This document shows, piece after piece, positions 1 through 7,172 of a DNA stretch of 7,513 bases. Source of the DNA: Clostridiales bacterium UBA3680. Lineage in GTDB: Bacteria; Bacillota; Clostridia; Lachnospirales; CAG-274. Each line of letters opens with the position of its first letter. Position 1 is the stretch's first letter. The DNA lies in the NCBI GenBank assembly GCA_002372875.1, contig DFJD01000071.1, forward strand, positions 1-7,513, read 5' to 3'. The notes under the pieces are model-generated. The model did no database searches and was not told the DNA's origin. It saw only the letters and a list, made by a program, of their open reading frames with translations. A program made the position numbers and the translations under genes.

Positions 1-7
1 TCAAGTG

Positions 8-25
8 AATTAATCAGTGTTTCCT
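8..25 (-). repeat. Short dispersed repeat, copy 1 (left edge)
   Basis: The 16-base core GAAACACTGATTAATT, read on the minus strand, lies at 23-8. The same core occurs at 5446-5431 on the minus strand and at 7498-7513 on the plus strand. With copy 2 the match extends further left: CTTG follows two bases after the core in both, giving 20 of 22 identical bases. The copy begins 14 bases past the stop codon of the last permease gene. A core this long is not expected three times in 7.5 kb by chance, so it is probably a genome-wide repeat, either a small mobile element or the terminal repeat of one. The family is not recognised. Confidence 0.75.
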
Positions 26-38
26 AAAAACAACCCCA

Positions 39-1049
39 CTACATCAGTATTTTGTAATAGAAGCTTAAAGGTGTCAAAAATGAAGTTGACTCGCTCCAAG
101 GAAGATCTCCGAAAATAAGGTTTGACGATATTAACAATATACTTACACATATAATCGGTAAAAGCATGGACCTGAAATGTTTTTTTGTTATAAACGATAT
201 CCCTTCAAGCCATAAAACGGAATATATTAAAAACAGAAACAATCTTGAACATTCGTAAAGATAATTTGTTCCTTCATAATGCATTATTATCAGAAAACCA
301 AAAAACAAAGGAAAGATCAATGCGGACAAATATGTACTTAATTTATACAATACAGTTGTTTTCCCTGTGAAAACCTGCAAAGGACCTTGTTTTTTCGATT
401 GAATTATATCGTTTTTTGCGGCAAAGCATACTAAAAAAAGTATAAGTGCAACGGTCAGATGTATTGTAATATTATTTTTGCTTTCTTGTATTTCTTTGGT
501 AACCTCTTCGGTAAAGACTATTTTAAAAACCGATTTCCCCGCAGAAAGTTCGTTGTTGCGGCTTATAAGTGCTTTTTGAACATTTTCGGGATAATCGGCA
601 AAATATTCTTTTGCCGAAGAATCAAGAATATTCGGAGAAATATACTGCATGTAGGCTGCACCGACACATTCTTTTGCAACCGCGACCTTTACAGAAAGCG
701 GTGAAGTAAAGCATTTTATCTGTTTTTGATGGGTAGTGCTTTTAGCATCAAAATCATCTTCAAGTTTAAAACCGCAATCATAGCTTCCGTTTTTTATACC
801 TGCAAGCATTCCTTCCTCCGAGGTTTCGGAAAAATTCATGTTTTCAAATCTTGTTTGTAGAATTTTGAGTATTTCGGAGGCAATTTTGCTGTTTTCAGTG
901 CAAAATGCAATTTTAGCATTCGAATAATCGGGGATATTTATGTTGCTTAAAACAAAGCTTAAAACAAGCATAACAACAATTTCCGTTAAAAGACTTCCGT
1001 TTAATATGCTCTTTTTCAACAAAAGAACAGCCGTTGTTAAAAATCTCAT
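39..1049 (-). CDS. ABC-2-type transporter permease subunit, possibly 3'-truncated
   Basis: This predicted 336-residue integral membrane protein probably acts as one half of an ABC-2-type exporter. The start is the ATG at 1049, which overlaps the previous gene's stop as ATGA and follows a GGGGAGG ribosome binding site seven bases upstream; a longer reading frame to 1157 runs through that gene and is rejected. One helix near residues 22-37 is followed by an external domain of about 155 residues (40-194), then helices near 195-212, 236-255, 266-287 and 293-312. This is the layout of the ABC2_membrane_3 type. The protein stops at about residue 336, just after a segment (DLPWSE...LTPLSFYY) that aligns with its partner's SPAVFWHSSAL region. 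The partner has a further helix of about 16-20 residues after this point, which is missing here. A dispersed repeat begins 14 bases past the stop, so the end may have been replaced by an insertion. The substrate is unknown and no ATPase gene is visible. Confidence 0.75.
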   Translation of the reverse strand: MRFLTTAVLLLKKSILNGSLLTEIVVMLVLSFVLSNINIPDYSNAKIAFCTENSKIASEILKILQTRFENMNFSETSEEGMLAGIKNGSYDCGFKLEDDFDAKSTTHQKQIKCFTSPLSVKVAVAKECVGAAYMQYISPNILDSSAKEYFADYPENVQKALISRNNELSAGKSVFKIVFTEEVTKEIQESKNNITIHLTVALILFLVCFAAKNDIIQSKKQGPLQVFTGKTTVLYKLSTYLSALIFPLFFGFLIIMHYEGTNYLYECSRLFLFLIYSVLWLEGISFITKKHFRSMLLPIICVSILLISSNLIFGDLPWSESTSFLTPLSFYYKILM

Positions 1050-2251
1050 CTCAAAGCCTCCCCGGATAAAAAGAATACACCGCCTAAAAGTATGTTTTTT
1101 AACGCCATGCTGATATTTCCGTAGGAATAAAGAGCGGTTAAAGCCGAGCTGTGCCAAAATACGGCAGGTGAAAAACTGTTTAAGTCATTCAATGTGTTTG
1201 AAATGAAAACCTTCGGCAAAATATATCCGCCAACAAGTATAAGTACGACCGATGCAAATATATACATTAGTTCGCTTAATCCGATCTTACCAAAAGCAGA
1301 GCCAAAAAAATGAATAAATGATGCAATACATAACGAAACTGTCAGAAGTATCAAATATGATACGACCTTTTCATCAAGTCTTTTGCTGCCGAGAATATCG
1401 GTAAAATTTGGAGATAATACACCGATCAGCAGTATTATTGTTACAGAGGAAGCAAACAGGATAATACTTATATTCAGCAGTTTTATTATTCCGCAGGAAA
1501 TTTTGTTTATTCCTGCTGCCTTTAATCTTCTTTCAAATGAGCAATGCTCTTTGTTATACAAAAAAAGAAAAGCAACACCTATAAATAATTGCCAAAGAAC
1601 GATCCCTGCCGAAACATAATATGAAATAATATCGGTATTTTCAAATGCCGAAAGAGTTTCCGATGAGAACAGTCCTCCTCTTGCAAGTATAATTTGCATA
1701 TATTTTTTTGTGACAGCTTTTCTTAATTCGCCATCGGATATTTTTGAACCATAAACCGAGGCGGTATCGCTTATAGCATAAACTCCCGCCTCGGTAAGTG
1801 CAATGTATGCCTCACCGCTTTTTAGCAGCTCCTTCAACACGCTTACGGCTATAGAGCCGTTATCTCTCAGTGTGACATTAAGCTCGTTATATTCTCCTCG
1901 ATAAACACCATGTGCAAAGTTCTCTTTAAGATAAATAATACCGCTGACATCTCCGTTTTTAAAAGCTGATTCGGCATTGCTTTTTTCCATTTCCGTCAGC
2001 TTGCAAACCGATAGCACGCTGTCGGTCGCTTTTATAAATTTTAAAGCAATATTTGTTTCGGCTTCATCTCCGTTTTTCACAACAGCTACCGTTACAGGCT
2101 GTAAAATGTCGTTTTTGTAGACAGTGCTTGAAATAAACCAAATCAGAGTAAAGACGCAAGAAAGCATAAGCACGAATGTTATTCCGAAGGAAAAGAAGGC
2201 TTTAATGCATGCTTTTAAACTAATAAAAAAATAATTTGCTTTTTTTGACAT
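1046..2251 (-). CDS. ABC-2-type transporter permease subunit
   Basis: This 401-residue membrane protein has the ABC-2 exporter permease plan. A first helix at about residues 20-42 is followed by a large extracytoplasmic domain (about 45-210), then helices near 212-232, 253-278, 297-318, 327-347 and 382-397. The GGYILP sequence (341-346), followed about 15 residues later by a Ser-Pro pair (361-362), is typical of ABC2_membrane_3 (YhgE/YadH-like) permeases. The start codon lies 7 bases after the stop of the secreted-protein gene. No clear ribosome binding site is visible, so translation probably depends on coupling. Its own stop overlaps the next permease start as ATGA, which suggests the two form a heterodimer. 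Family knowledge says such permeases need an ATP-binding subunit, and none is in the window. Substrate cannot be inferred; lipids, peptides, antibiotics or cell-surface material are all possible. Confidence 0.85.
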   Translation of the reverse strand: MSKKANYFFISLKACIKAFFSFGITFVLMLSCVFTLIWFISSTVYKNDILQPVTVAVVKNGDEAETNIALKFIKATDSVLSVCKLTEMEKSNAESAFKNGDVSGIIYLKENFAHGVYRGEYNELNVTLRDNGSIAVSVLKELLKSGEAYIALTEAGVYAISDTASVYGSKISDGELRKAVTKKYMQIILARGGLFSSETLSAFENTDIISYYVSAGIVLWQLFIGVAFLFLYNKEHCSFERRLKAAGINKISCGIIKLLNISIILFASSVTIILLIGVLSPNFTDILGSKRLDEKVVSYLILLTVSLCIASFIHFFGSAFGKIGLSELMYIFASVVLILVGGYILPKVFISNTLNDLNSFSPAVFWHSSALTALYSYGNISMALKNILLGGVFFLSGEALR

Positions 2252-2258
2252 ACGTATT

Positions 2259-3257
2259 TTAATTCATGGCATCTAAACTGTAGTCTCCGAATAACTTCTC
2301 ATATATGATCGAATTGTCTATAAAATAATCATACAGATCCTTGGCAAAATCAATAGAAACGGCACTTCTTTGTCTGCCCAAAGAATCAATTTTTTCGGTG
2401 TATTGTTCATCACTTGCTTTTGAACTTGTTGCAAGGGCTGTGGCGTTCCTTATTATTTTTACAAAGTCTTTTACATGCTTATCAACCTCTTCGGTAAGCT
2501 TTCCGCATGTTAATGAGTCAAGTTCATCACATAATGCGTTGATTTCGGAATAATTTGTGCCGGAAGGGCTTATATTTTCCGAGGTGTATTTAACGGAATA
2601 GAGTCTTAAAAGCGTAGGATCATCATATTGAAGTGCAAGTTCCTTTATTTTTTGAAGACAATTGAGCATTTTTGAAATATACTCTTCGTCCGTTTCGGTT
2701 ATGTCTCCTCTTTTATCGGCATCTTTTAACATTTGGTCAAGTGTTTTTTCCTCCGTTAAAGATGTTACGGTTTCTGCTGAGGACTTATTCTCGTTTTCGG
2801 CTTCTTTTTCAAGCTTTTCAACGTAATCCCTTGTTTTTATTTCAACGATTTTGTTTTCACCGTTCCAATCCACACTGCATCCCGTCGTTTCGGCAATACT
2901 TCTTAAGGGAAGGTAAAATCGATCATTCAATATCAAGGGTAAAACAGTTGTATCAACAGGTATTTCCATACCCGTTGTTTTGTTATACGCCTTTATATCA
3001 TCTTGTGAAAGTTGAATTCTTACATTGTTTCCCGAAAGAAGGGCGGTTTTCTTTTCATTGTTCCAAGCAACCGAAAAACCGAGTTTTTCAAATATGCTTC
3101 TTACAGGAACCATTGTTCTGTTGTTTACGATCTCGGGTTGAGCATCCTTAAATTCTGTTTCTTTTGAATTTATGGTAACTTTTATTGCACCAAAGGCATT
3201 TACTGCCATTATGGCGGTAAGTAAGGATGAGATCAAAAATGCTTTTTTTATTTTCAT
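2259..3257 (-). CDS. Secreted protein with copper amine oxidase N-terminal-like domain
   Basis: This 332-residue exported protein starts with a signal peptide (lysines at 2, 4 and 5, hydrophobic stretch 6-20, likely cleavage around AFG-A at 23-24). The mature part begins with a tandem pair typical of the copper amine oxidase N-domain (PF07833). Repeat one has VPVRSIFEKLGF and W65, and repeat two has LPLRSIAETTGC and W131, both followed by a short beta-strand ending. Despite the name, this domain in Clostridia usually sits on cell-envelope proteins without amine oxidase activity, and no oxidase catalytic domain is present. Residues 145-180 are charged and probably helical or linker; 185-332 is a mostly helical unrecognised region. 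No LPXTG, lipobox or C-terminal anchor is seen. The start is the ATG at 3257, with AAAGGA nine bases upstream, overlapping the previous stop as ATGA. It directly precedes the permease pair, so it may be the extracytoplasmic partner of that transporter (inference). Confidence 0.85.
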   Translation of the reverse strand: MKIKKAFLISSLLTAIMAVNAFGAIKVTINSKETEFKDAQPEIVNNRTMVPVRSIFEKLGFSVAWNNEKKTALLSGNNVRIQLSQDDIKAYNKTTGMEIPVDTTVLPLILNDRFYLPLRSIAETTGCSVDWNGENKIVEIKTRDYVEKLEKEAENENKSSAETVTSLTEEKTLDQMLKDADKRGDITETDEEYISKMLNCLQKIKELALQYDDPTLLRLYSVKYTSENISPSGTNYSEINALCDELDSLTCGKLTEEVDKHVKDFVKIIRNATALATSSKASDEQYTEKIDSLGRQRSAVSIDFAKDLYDYFIDNSIIYEKLFGDYSLDAMN

Positions 3258-3676
3258 ATTTGTTTCCTTTTGCTTTTCTTATATTTGATACTTACTTCAT
3301 TTTCGGGACCCCATTCACTTGAAAATACTTTATAAGCGGATGCATCCAAATACAATTCAAATGCGGCTCTTTCTCTTTGCTTTTTGTCGTCTCCGTTTAT
3401 GTATATTTCAAATTTTGACAGATCCTCGTTTACAATTATATCTTCAATGGTGGAATAATTTACTTTATCGGATTTTATTCTTTCCACTGTATCTATAACC
3501 TTATTTCTTAGTTTTTTCAGGTATTCAAAAAACTCGTCGTCTTCCATTACAGCGGTAACAAAGCCCTCGGGCGTGAAATGTATCGAAGATGCACCCCAAA
3601 GTGTAATTTCCTTTTCAATATCCTTTTCGGACATATTCATTCCGAAAAAAGATTTTGAAATTATCATTTTTATCAT
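3254..3676 (-). CDS. Conserved-looking hypothetical protein, 140 residues
   Basis: I do not recognise this protein. It is 140 residues, charged, without a signal peptide or membrane segment, so probably cytoplasmic. The N-terminal half (18-70) is predicted mixed and helical, with an acidic patch EDDEFFEYL (45-53). The C-terminal half reads as a strand (KFEIYINGD, 88-96), a helix containing AAFELYLDASAY (104-115), and a final strand (EVSIKYKK, 127-134). This strand-helix-strand ending recalls small Firmicutes proteins of unknown function. A basic tail, KKSKRKQ, ends it. The start at 3676 overlaps the folB-folK stop as ATGA and has GAGG upstream; an ATG three codons later is a possible alternative. 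The stop overlaps the next gene's ATG the same way. Such double overlap argues that this is a real, co-translated gene rather than a chance frame. Confidence 0.8.
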   Translation of the reverse strand: MIKMIISKSFFGMNMSEKDIEKEITLWGASSIHFTPEGFVTAVMEDDEFFEYLKKLRNKVIDTVERIKSDKVNYSTIEDIIVNEDLSKFEIYINGDDKKQRERAAFELYLDASAYKVFSSEWGPENEVSIKYKKSKRKQI

Positions 3677-4476
3677 ATAATCGCCTCTTTTTTGAGCTGT
3701 AGCATTGTTTTTTTGTAAACAGGGTGTATTAGAAAGGGGGCAATTTCACACATCGGGTCAAGCACAAAAGCTCTGTTTTGCATGTCGTAGTGGGGAATTG
3801 TAAGTTTTTCCTCACTCATTATTAAATCATCATACATAACTATATCGAGATCCAATGTTCTCGGGCCCCATTTTATTTCTCTTTTTCTTTTGAAGAATGC
3901 TTCGGTTTCGTTGAGTTTTTCAAGAAGCTCATACGGTTCGTATATTGTTGAAATGTGCGCAACACCGTTTAAAAAATCCGGCTGATCGGTATATCCGTAT
4001 GGTTTTGTTGTGATCAAGGAAGAACATTTTATAAGTCTTATATACTTATCGCTTTCCAATACTTTAAGAGCTTCATTTATTGTTTTATTGCTGTCACCGA
4101 TATTTGAACCTAAGCCTATATACGCATCATGCCACTGTCTCTTTTTCTTTACGGCAACACTTTTAAGCGGCAGACCTATGGGAGCCCACGGCTTTTCAAC
4201 GGTGATCGTCACTTTTTTTATGTTAAAGTCTACCGATATTTCTTTGGCAATATTATCTGCAAGCGTTTCTATAAGCTTAAATACTTTGTTTGATACGATA
4301 TCATTGATTTTTTGTGCGACCAATGCATAGTTTACGCATTCATCCACACTGTCATTTTTTGGAGAAGGAGCGCTTATTACGCAGGATACAAGAAATTTTT
4401 GCCCAAGTATGTTTTCTTCTTTGAGTACACCGTGTTTTCCGAAACATTCGAGCTTTTTTATATAAATTTTATTCAT
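3673..4476 (-). CDS. folBK: Bifunctional dihydroneopterin aldolase / HPPK (FolB-FolK fusion)
   Basis: This 267-residue protein joins two consecutive folate enzymes. Residues 1-113 are FolB, which cleaves 7,8-dihydroneopterin to 6-hydroxymethyl-dihydropterin and glycolaldehyde. It shows GKHGV (13-17), the VNYA tyrosine at 50, the ETLADNIA glutamate at 70, and the VEKPWAPI lysine at 95, the usual active-site lysine. Residues 116-267 are FolK (HPPK), which pyrophosphorylates that product using ATP. It shows GLGSNIGD (121-128), PYGYTDQPDFLN (159-170), WGPRTLDLDI (203-212, with the two Mg-binding aspartates at 209 and 211), and IPHYDMQNRAFVLDP (227-241). Both halves look complete. The start lies one base past the folP stop, with only a weak GGGCAGGG-type site, so translation is probably coupled to folP. 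The product feeds FolP directly. FolB-FolK fusions are known in Clostridia and other Firmicutes. Confidence 0.96.
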   Translation of the reverse strand: MNKIYIKKLECFGKHGVLKEENILGQKFLVSCVISAPSPKNDSVDECVNYALVAQKINDIVSNKVFKLIETLADNIAKEISVDFNIKKVTITVEKPWAPIGLPLKSVAVKKKRQWHDAYIGLGSNIGDSNKTINEALKVLESDKYIRLIKCSSLITTKPYGYTDQPDFLNGVAHISTIYEPYELLEKLNETEAFFKRKREIKWGPRTLDLDIVMYDDLIMSEEKLTIPHYDMQNRAFVLDPMCEIAPFLIHPVYKKTMLQLKKEAII

Positions 4477-4477
4477 T

Positions 4478-5281
4478 TTAAGCCCTGCCCAATATTTTTT
4501 CGGTCATTGTGATGGCTTCCTTGTTTGCCTTTATATCATGAACTCTAACAAAAAGAGCTCCCTTCACAACGGCAAGTACCGTTGTTGCCAATGTTCCCGA
4601 AAGCCTGTGGGAAACATCCTCATCAAGAGCAATACCTATAAAGGATTTTCTTGAGGCTGCAAGCATGTAGGGAAAGCCGAGTTCGGCAAGACGTTCAAGG
4701 TTATTTACCGCAATCAAATTGTGCTCATAATTTTTTCCAAAGCCTACTCCCGGATCGATCAGTATTTTGTCTTTGTCAATTCCTGCTTTCAATGCTATAC
4801 TTGTGCTTTCTTTAAGGGTATCAAGCATATCGGAAACAAAATCATCATAATTTTTGTCTTTTGAATTATGCATTAAGCAGCATGATGCACCCATTTGTGC
4901 ACATACTTCCGCATTCATTTTGTCATATTGAAAACCCCAAATATCATTTATCATTTCGGCACCGCTGCTTAATGCCGCTTTTGCTACGGCACTTTTATAA
5001 GTGTCTACGGATATGGGACAGTCAAAGCGTGAGTGTATTGCTTCTATAACGGGAAGAATTCTGTGTATTTCCTCTTTTTCGCTGATCATGGTATATCCGG
5101 GCCTTGTTGATTCGCCGCCGACATCTATAATATCGGCACCGTCTTCAAGCATTTTTTCGACCCTAAACAATGCCTTGTCTACACTGTTATATATTCCGCC
5201 GTCGGAAAAGGAATCGGGGGTAACATTAAGAATTCCCATTATATAGGTTCTGTCTTTATATTCTTTTTTTCCTATTTTCAT
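4478..5281 (-). CDS. folP: Dihydropteroate synthase
   Basis: FolP condenses 6-hydroxymethyl-dihydropterin pyrophosphate with p-aminobenzoate to give dihydropteroate in the cytoplasm; it is the sulfonamide target. All the expected TIM-barrel motifs of the family are present in order: NVTPDSFSDGG (19-29), DVGGESTRPG (53-62), SVDTYK (91-96), NDIWG (112-116), H138, DPGVGFGK (176-183), RKSFIG (211-216) and RVHDI (246-250). At 267 residues it has normal length. The start ATG at 5281 has a near-perfect AAAGGAGG site about seven bases upstream. It is separated by 166 bases from the folC-HD gene and followed after one base by folB-folK. Nothing in the known sulfonamide-resistance loops can be judged unusual by eye. 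Confidence 0.97.
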   Translation of the reverse strand: MKIGKKEYKDRTYIMGILNVTPDSFSDGGIYNSVDKALFRVEKMLEDGADIIDVGGESTRPGYTMISEKEEIHRILPVIEAIHSRFDCPISVDTYKSAVAKAALSSGAEMINDIWGFQYDKMNAEVCAQMGASCCLMHNSKDKNYDDFVSDMLDTLKESTSIALKAGIDKDKILIDPGVGFGKNYEHNLIAVNNLERLAELGFPYMLAASRKSFIGIALDEDVSHRLSGTLATTVLAVVKGALFVRVHDIKANKEAITMTEKILGRA

Positions 5282-5447
5282 TTCAATCCTCCTTTGGATC
5301 TTCCGATCAATAAATCATTCGCATATTTGGCTAATGTTACCGTATACAGTGTCAAATCCCGTATGCAGCGGTTATGACTGCAAGTTTTTTCCGTGTCTGC
5401 GAAAACATTATCTCAAATCTTCTGCAAGAAAATTAATCAGTGTTTCT
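5282..5447 (-). other. Intergenic gap between folC-HD and folP, containing a repeat copy
   Basis: This is the only sizeable gap inside the gene run (166 bases). It holds repeat copy 2 immediately after the folC-HD stop, a pair of 10-base near-direct repeats CCGTATACAG (5340-5349) and CCGTATGCAG (5359-5368), and the folP ribosome binding site (AAGGAGG at 5287-5294). A minus-strand TTGACA at about 5357-5352 lacks a good -10 box at normal spacing, so no internal promoter is called. No T-run hairpin is seen, so no terminator is called. A start-less open frame of 44 codons (5412-5281) ends in TGA overlapping the folP ATG and could be a remnant. Confidence 0.6.
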
Positions 5448-5448
5448 C
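5425..5448 (-). repeat. Short dispersed repeat, copy 2 (after folC-HD)
   Basis: The core GAAACACTGATTAATT is at 5446-5431 on the minus strand, followed by TTCTTG. This matches copy 1 over 22 bases with two differences. The folC-HD stop codon (TAG at 5450-5448) ends one base before the core. The bases just before the core are TA-rich in all three copies, so the repeat edge may even supply the stop codon. Confidence 0.75.
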
Positions 5449-7142
5449 TATAAAAAAATGTTCTTGTTTTTTTTATCTTCATCCCAATAGCAGACATCAA
5501 TTGCGGAGCAATCAAAGCAATTTCTGCTTATTTTATCTGCATAGGAAAGGGCATCGGTCAAAGAAAATATTTTATCGGGTTTATTACCGTGAAATTTGAT
5601 CGCATCACAAATACTATCAATTTCTTGTTCGTTGTAATTACATTCCTTTAAAATATCTACCGCCACGGAAGCACTTTTTAATGCGTGTCCGTCTTTTCCG
5701 AATGCTCTGCCTATGTCGTGTAACAGTGCTGCGGCATATACTATATCTTTCTTCACTTTGATATTGTTCTCAAGTGTTAATATATATGTCAGCCTTGCCA
5801 CATCGACAAAATGTTCCAAATTATGTTTGCAAAATTCTCTGCTTTCTTCGTTATGTTTTATTTTGGAAACATATTGCTTATATTGACTGTTTTCCATAAC
5901 AGACAGGTGTCTTTGAGTATATTTAAGTATAAGCTTTTTTACATCGGACAAAAAGCTGAAAGATCCCGCAAAAACAACAATGTTGTTTTCTTTTGAACAA
6001 ACCTCCTTAACGGTTTGTTCAAGGCTGTCTTTTTTTATAACTTTTTTGAAATAGGATCCGGCTTCCTTTTCGAGAATTTTTGAGGACAAAGCTCTTTTAC
6101 CGTTAGCATCAACGGGATATATCTCATTGAAAGAATTCGAAAAAAGTGAAAGCATTTTTTTATGATCTTTATCTTTAAATACACCCATAACAAGGGTCTT
6201 GGGTGTATCGGGAAAATAAAGATCCGCATTTTTACAAAGTGAAGCTGTCGAATGCGGATTATGAGCACCGTCAAGAACAATAATAGGTTCTTTGGCGATT
6301 ATCTCAAATCTGCAAGGAAAATATGTTTCACTTAAGCCTTTCCTAATGTTCAAATTGTAGCCTTTTGTATTGATATATTCAAGCACATTAACAGCAAGAG
6401 CGGCATTTTCGCATTGATTAACACCGTTAAGTCCTATTTTGATTATAGTGCTGTTTTTATAGTCAAAACATGTTTCCCCGTATTTATAAACTATATTTTT
6501 TATATCCTCTTTTTTTGTAAAGCTAATGTTTTTGCTTTCTTTAAGCAATGCAGTCTTTACTTCCTCTTCTTGAAAGCTGCTGAAACATTGAGAATTTTTA
6601 ATTATACCTGCCTTATTGAAGGCTATCTCAGAAAGTGTGTTTCCCAAAAAATCGGTATGTTCTTTTGCAACAGGTGTTATTACACTCACAAAAGGGGAAG
6701 GACAAACATTGGTAGCATCATACCTTCCGCCCATACCGCATTCTATTACGGCAAAGTCGCAACTGTTTGAAAGAGTAAATGCGATCTGCGACTCAAGTTC
6801 AAATTCGGTGATATCTATATTGTTCTTTTTTGCAGCATCTATAACAAACTCGGCAGTTTTAATAAGTTCTTTGTCACTTACCACGCATCCGTTAATTCTG
6901 TATATATCTTTGAAGGAAAATACTTTCGGCGAAGAAAAATGCAACACCCTATAACCCGATTTATAAAGGGTGTTCGCAATAAATGCTCCCACAGAGCCTT
7001 TACCGTTTGTTCCGGCTATGTGTATTATTTTGCTCTTACAGCCTCCGCAGATCTCGAACAGTTTTTTGCTTCTTTCAAGACCGGGTTTTATCCCTTTTTT
7101 TGAATATTCATTTAACAATTCTTCGAGCTGTTTTATGTTCAA
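5448..7142 (-). CDS. folC: FolC (folylpolyglutamate/dihydrofolate synthase) fused to HD hydrolase domain
   Basis: This 564-residue protein has a complete FolC region (1-415) followed by an HD domain (about 420-540). FolC uses ATP to add glutamate to dihydropteroate and/or folates. Visible motifs are the P-loop GTNGKGS (44-50), SSP (70-72), ECGMGGRYDATN (134-145), TPVAKEHTDFLGNT with the downstream FNKAGIIK lysine, PCRFEI, and LDGAHNPHS. The usual SPH is SPK here. The HD part has H444, the H475-D476 doublet in LLHDIGRAFG, H486, H518 and D536, a full metal-site pattern of the HD phosphohydrolase superfamily. A C-terminal Cys-X2-Cys-X5-Cys cluster (542, 545, 551) follows, and C438 lies upstream. 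The start is TTG at 7142, chosen because GGAGGA sits eight bases upstream; the longer frame to 7196 (GTG) runs through the structured leader and lacks a site. No ribosome binding site precedes the internal ATG at residue 416, supporting a genuine fusion. First gene after the promoter; folP follows. Confidence 0.93.
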   Translation of the reverse strand: MNIKQLEELLNEYSKKGIKPGLERSKKLFEICGGCKSKIIHIAGTNGKGSVGAFIANTLYKSGYRVLHFSSPKVFSFKDIYRINGCVVSDKELIKTAEFVIDAAKKNNIDITEFELESQIAFTLSNSCDFAVIECGMGGRYDATNVCPSPFVSVITPVAKEHTDFLGNTLSEIAFNKAGIIKNSQCFSSFQEEEVKTALLKESKNISFTKKEDIKNIVYKYGETCFDYKNSTIIKIGLNGVNQCENAALAVNVLEYINTKGYNLNIRKGLSETYFPCRFEIIAKEPIIVLDGAHNPHSTASLCKNADLYFPDTPKTLVMGVFKDKDHKKMLSLFSNSFNEIYPVDANGKRALSSKILEKEAGSYFKKVIKKDSLEQTVKEVCSKENNIVVFAGSFSFLSDVKKLILKYTQRHLSVMENSQYKQYVSKIKHNEESREFCKHNLEHFVDVARLTYILTLENNIKVKKDIVYAAALLHDIGRAFGKDGHALKSASVAVDILKECNYNEQEIDSICDAIKFHGNKPDKIFSLTDALSYADKISRNCFDCSAIDVCYWDEDKKNKNIFL

Positions 7143-7148
7143 TAGTAT

Positions 7149-7156
7149 CTTCCTCC
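7149..7156 (-). promoter_or_regulatory. Ribosome binding site of folC-HD
   Basis: GGAGGAAG on the minus strand, with the GGAGGA part eight bases before a TTG codon. This site decides the start at 7142, because the in-frame GTG at 7196 has no comparable site and there is no nearby in-frame ATG. Confidence 0.8.
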
Positions 7157-7172
7157 GAAACACATAACGGAT

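Noticed and set aside
1050..1157. Extended start of the last permease at 1157
   Set aside because: The added 36 residues overlap the upstream permease gene, and the ATG at 1049 has a clear GGAGG site and an ATGA overlap.
2672..3151. Long plus-strand open frame opposite the secreted-protein gene
   Set aside because: It is the complement of a well-supported gene, its translation is rich in Phe, Leu and Arg without recognisable domains, and it has no good start signal. The other plus-strand frames in the window are rejected for the same reasons.
5330..5360. Possible promoter for folP from a TTGACA on the minus strand
   Set aside because: No acceptable -10 hexamer occurs 15-19 bases downstream.
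5800..5897. Separate HD-domain gene starting at the internal ATG at 5897
   Set aside because: The frame is continuous with FolC and no ribosome binding site precedes this ATG.
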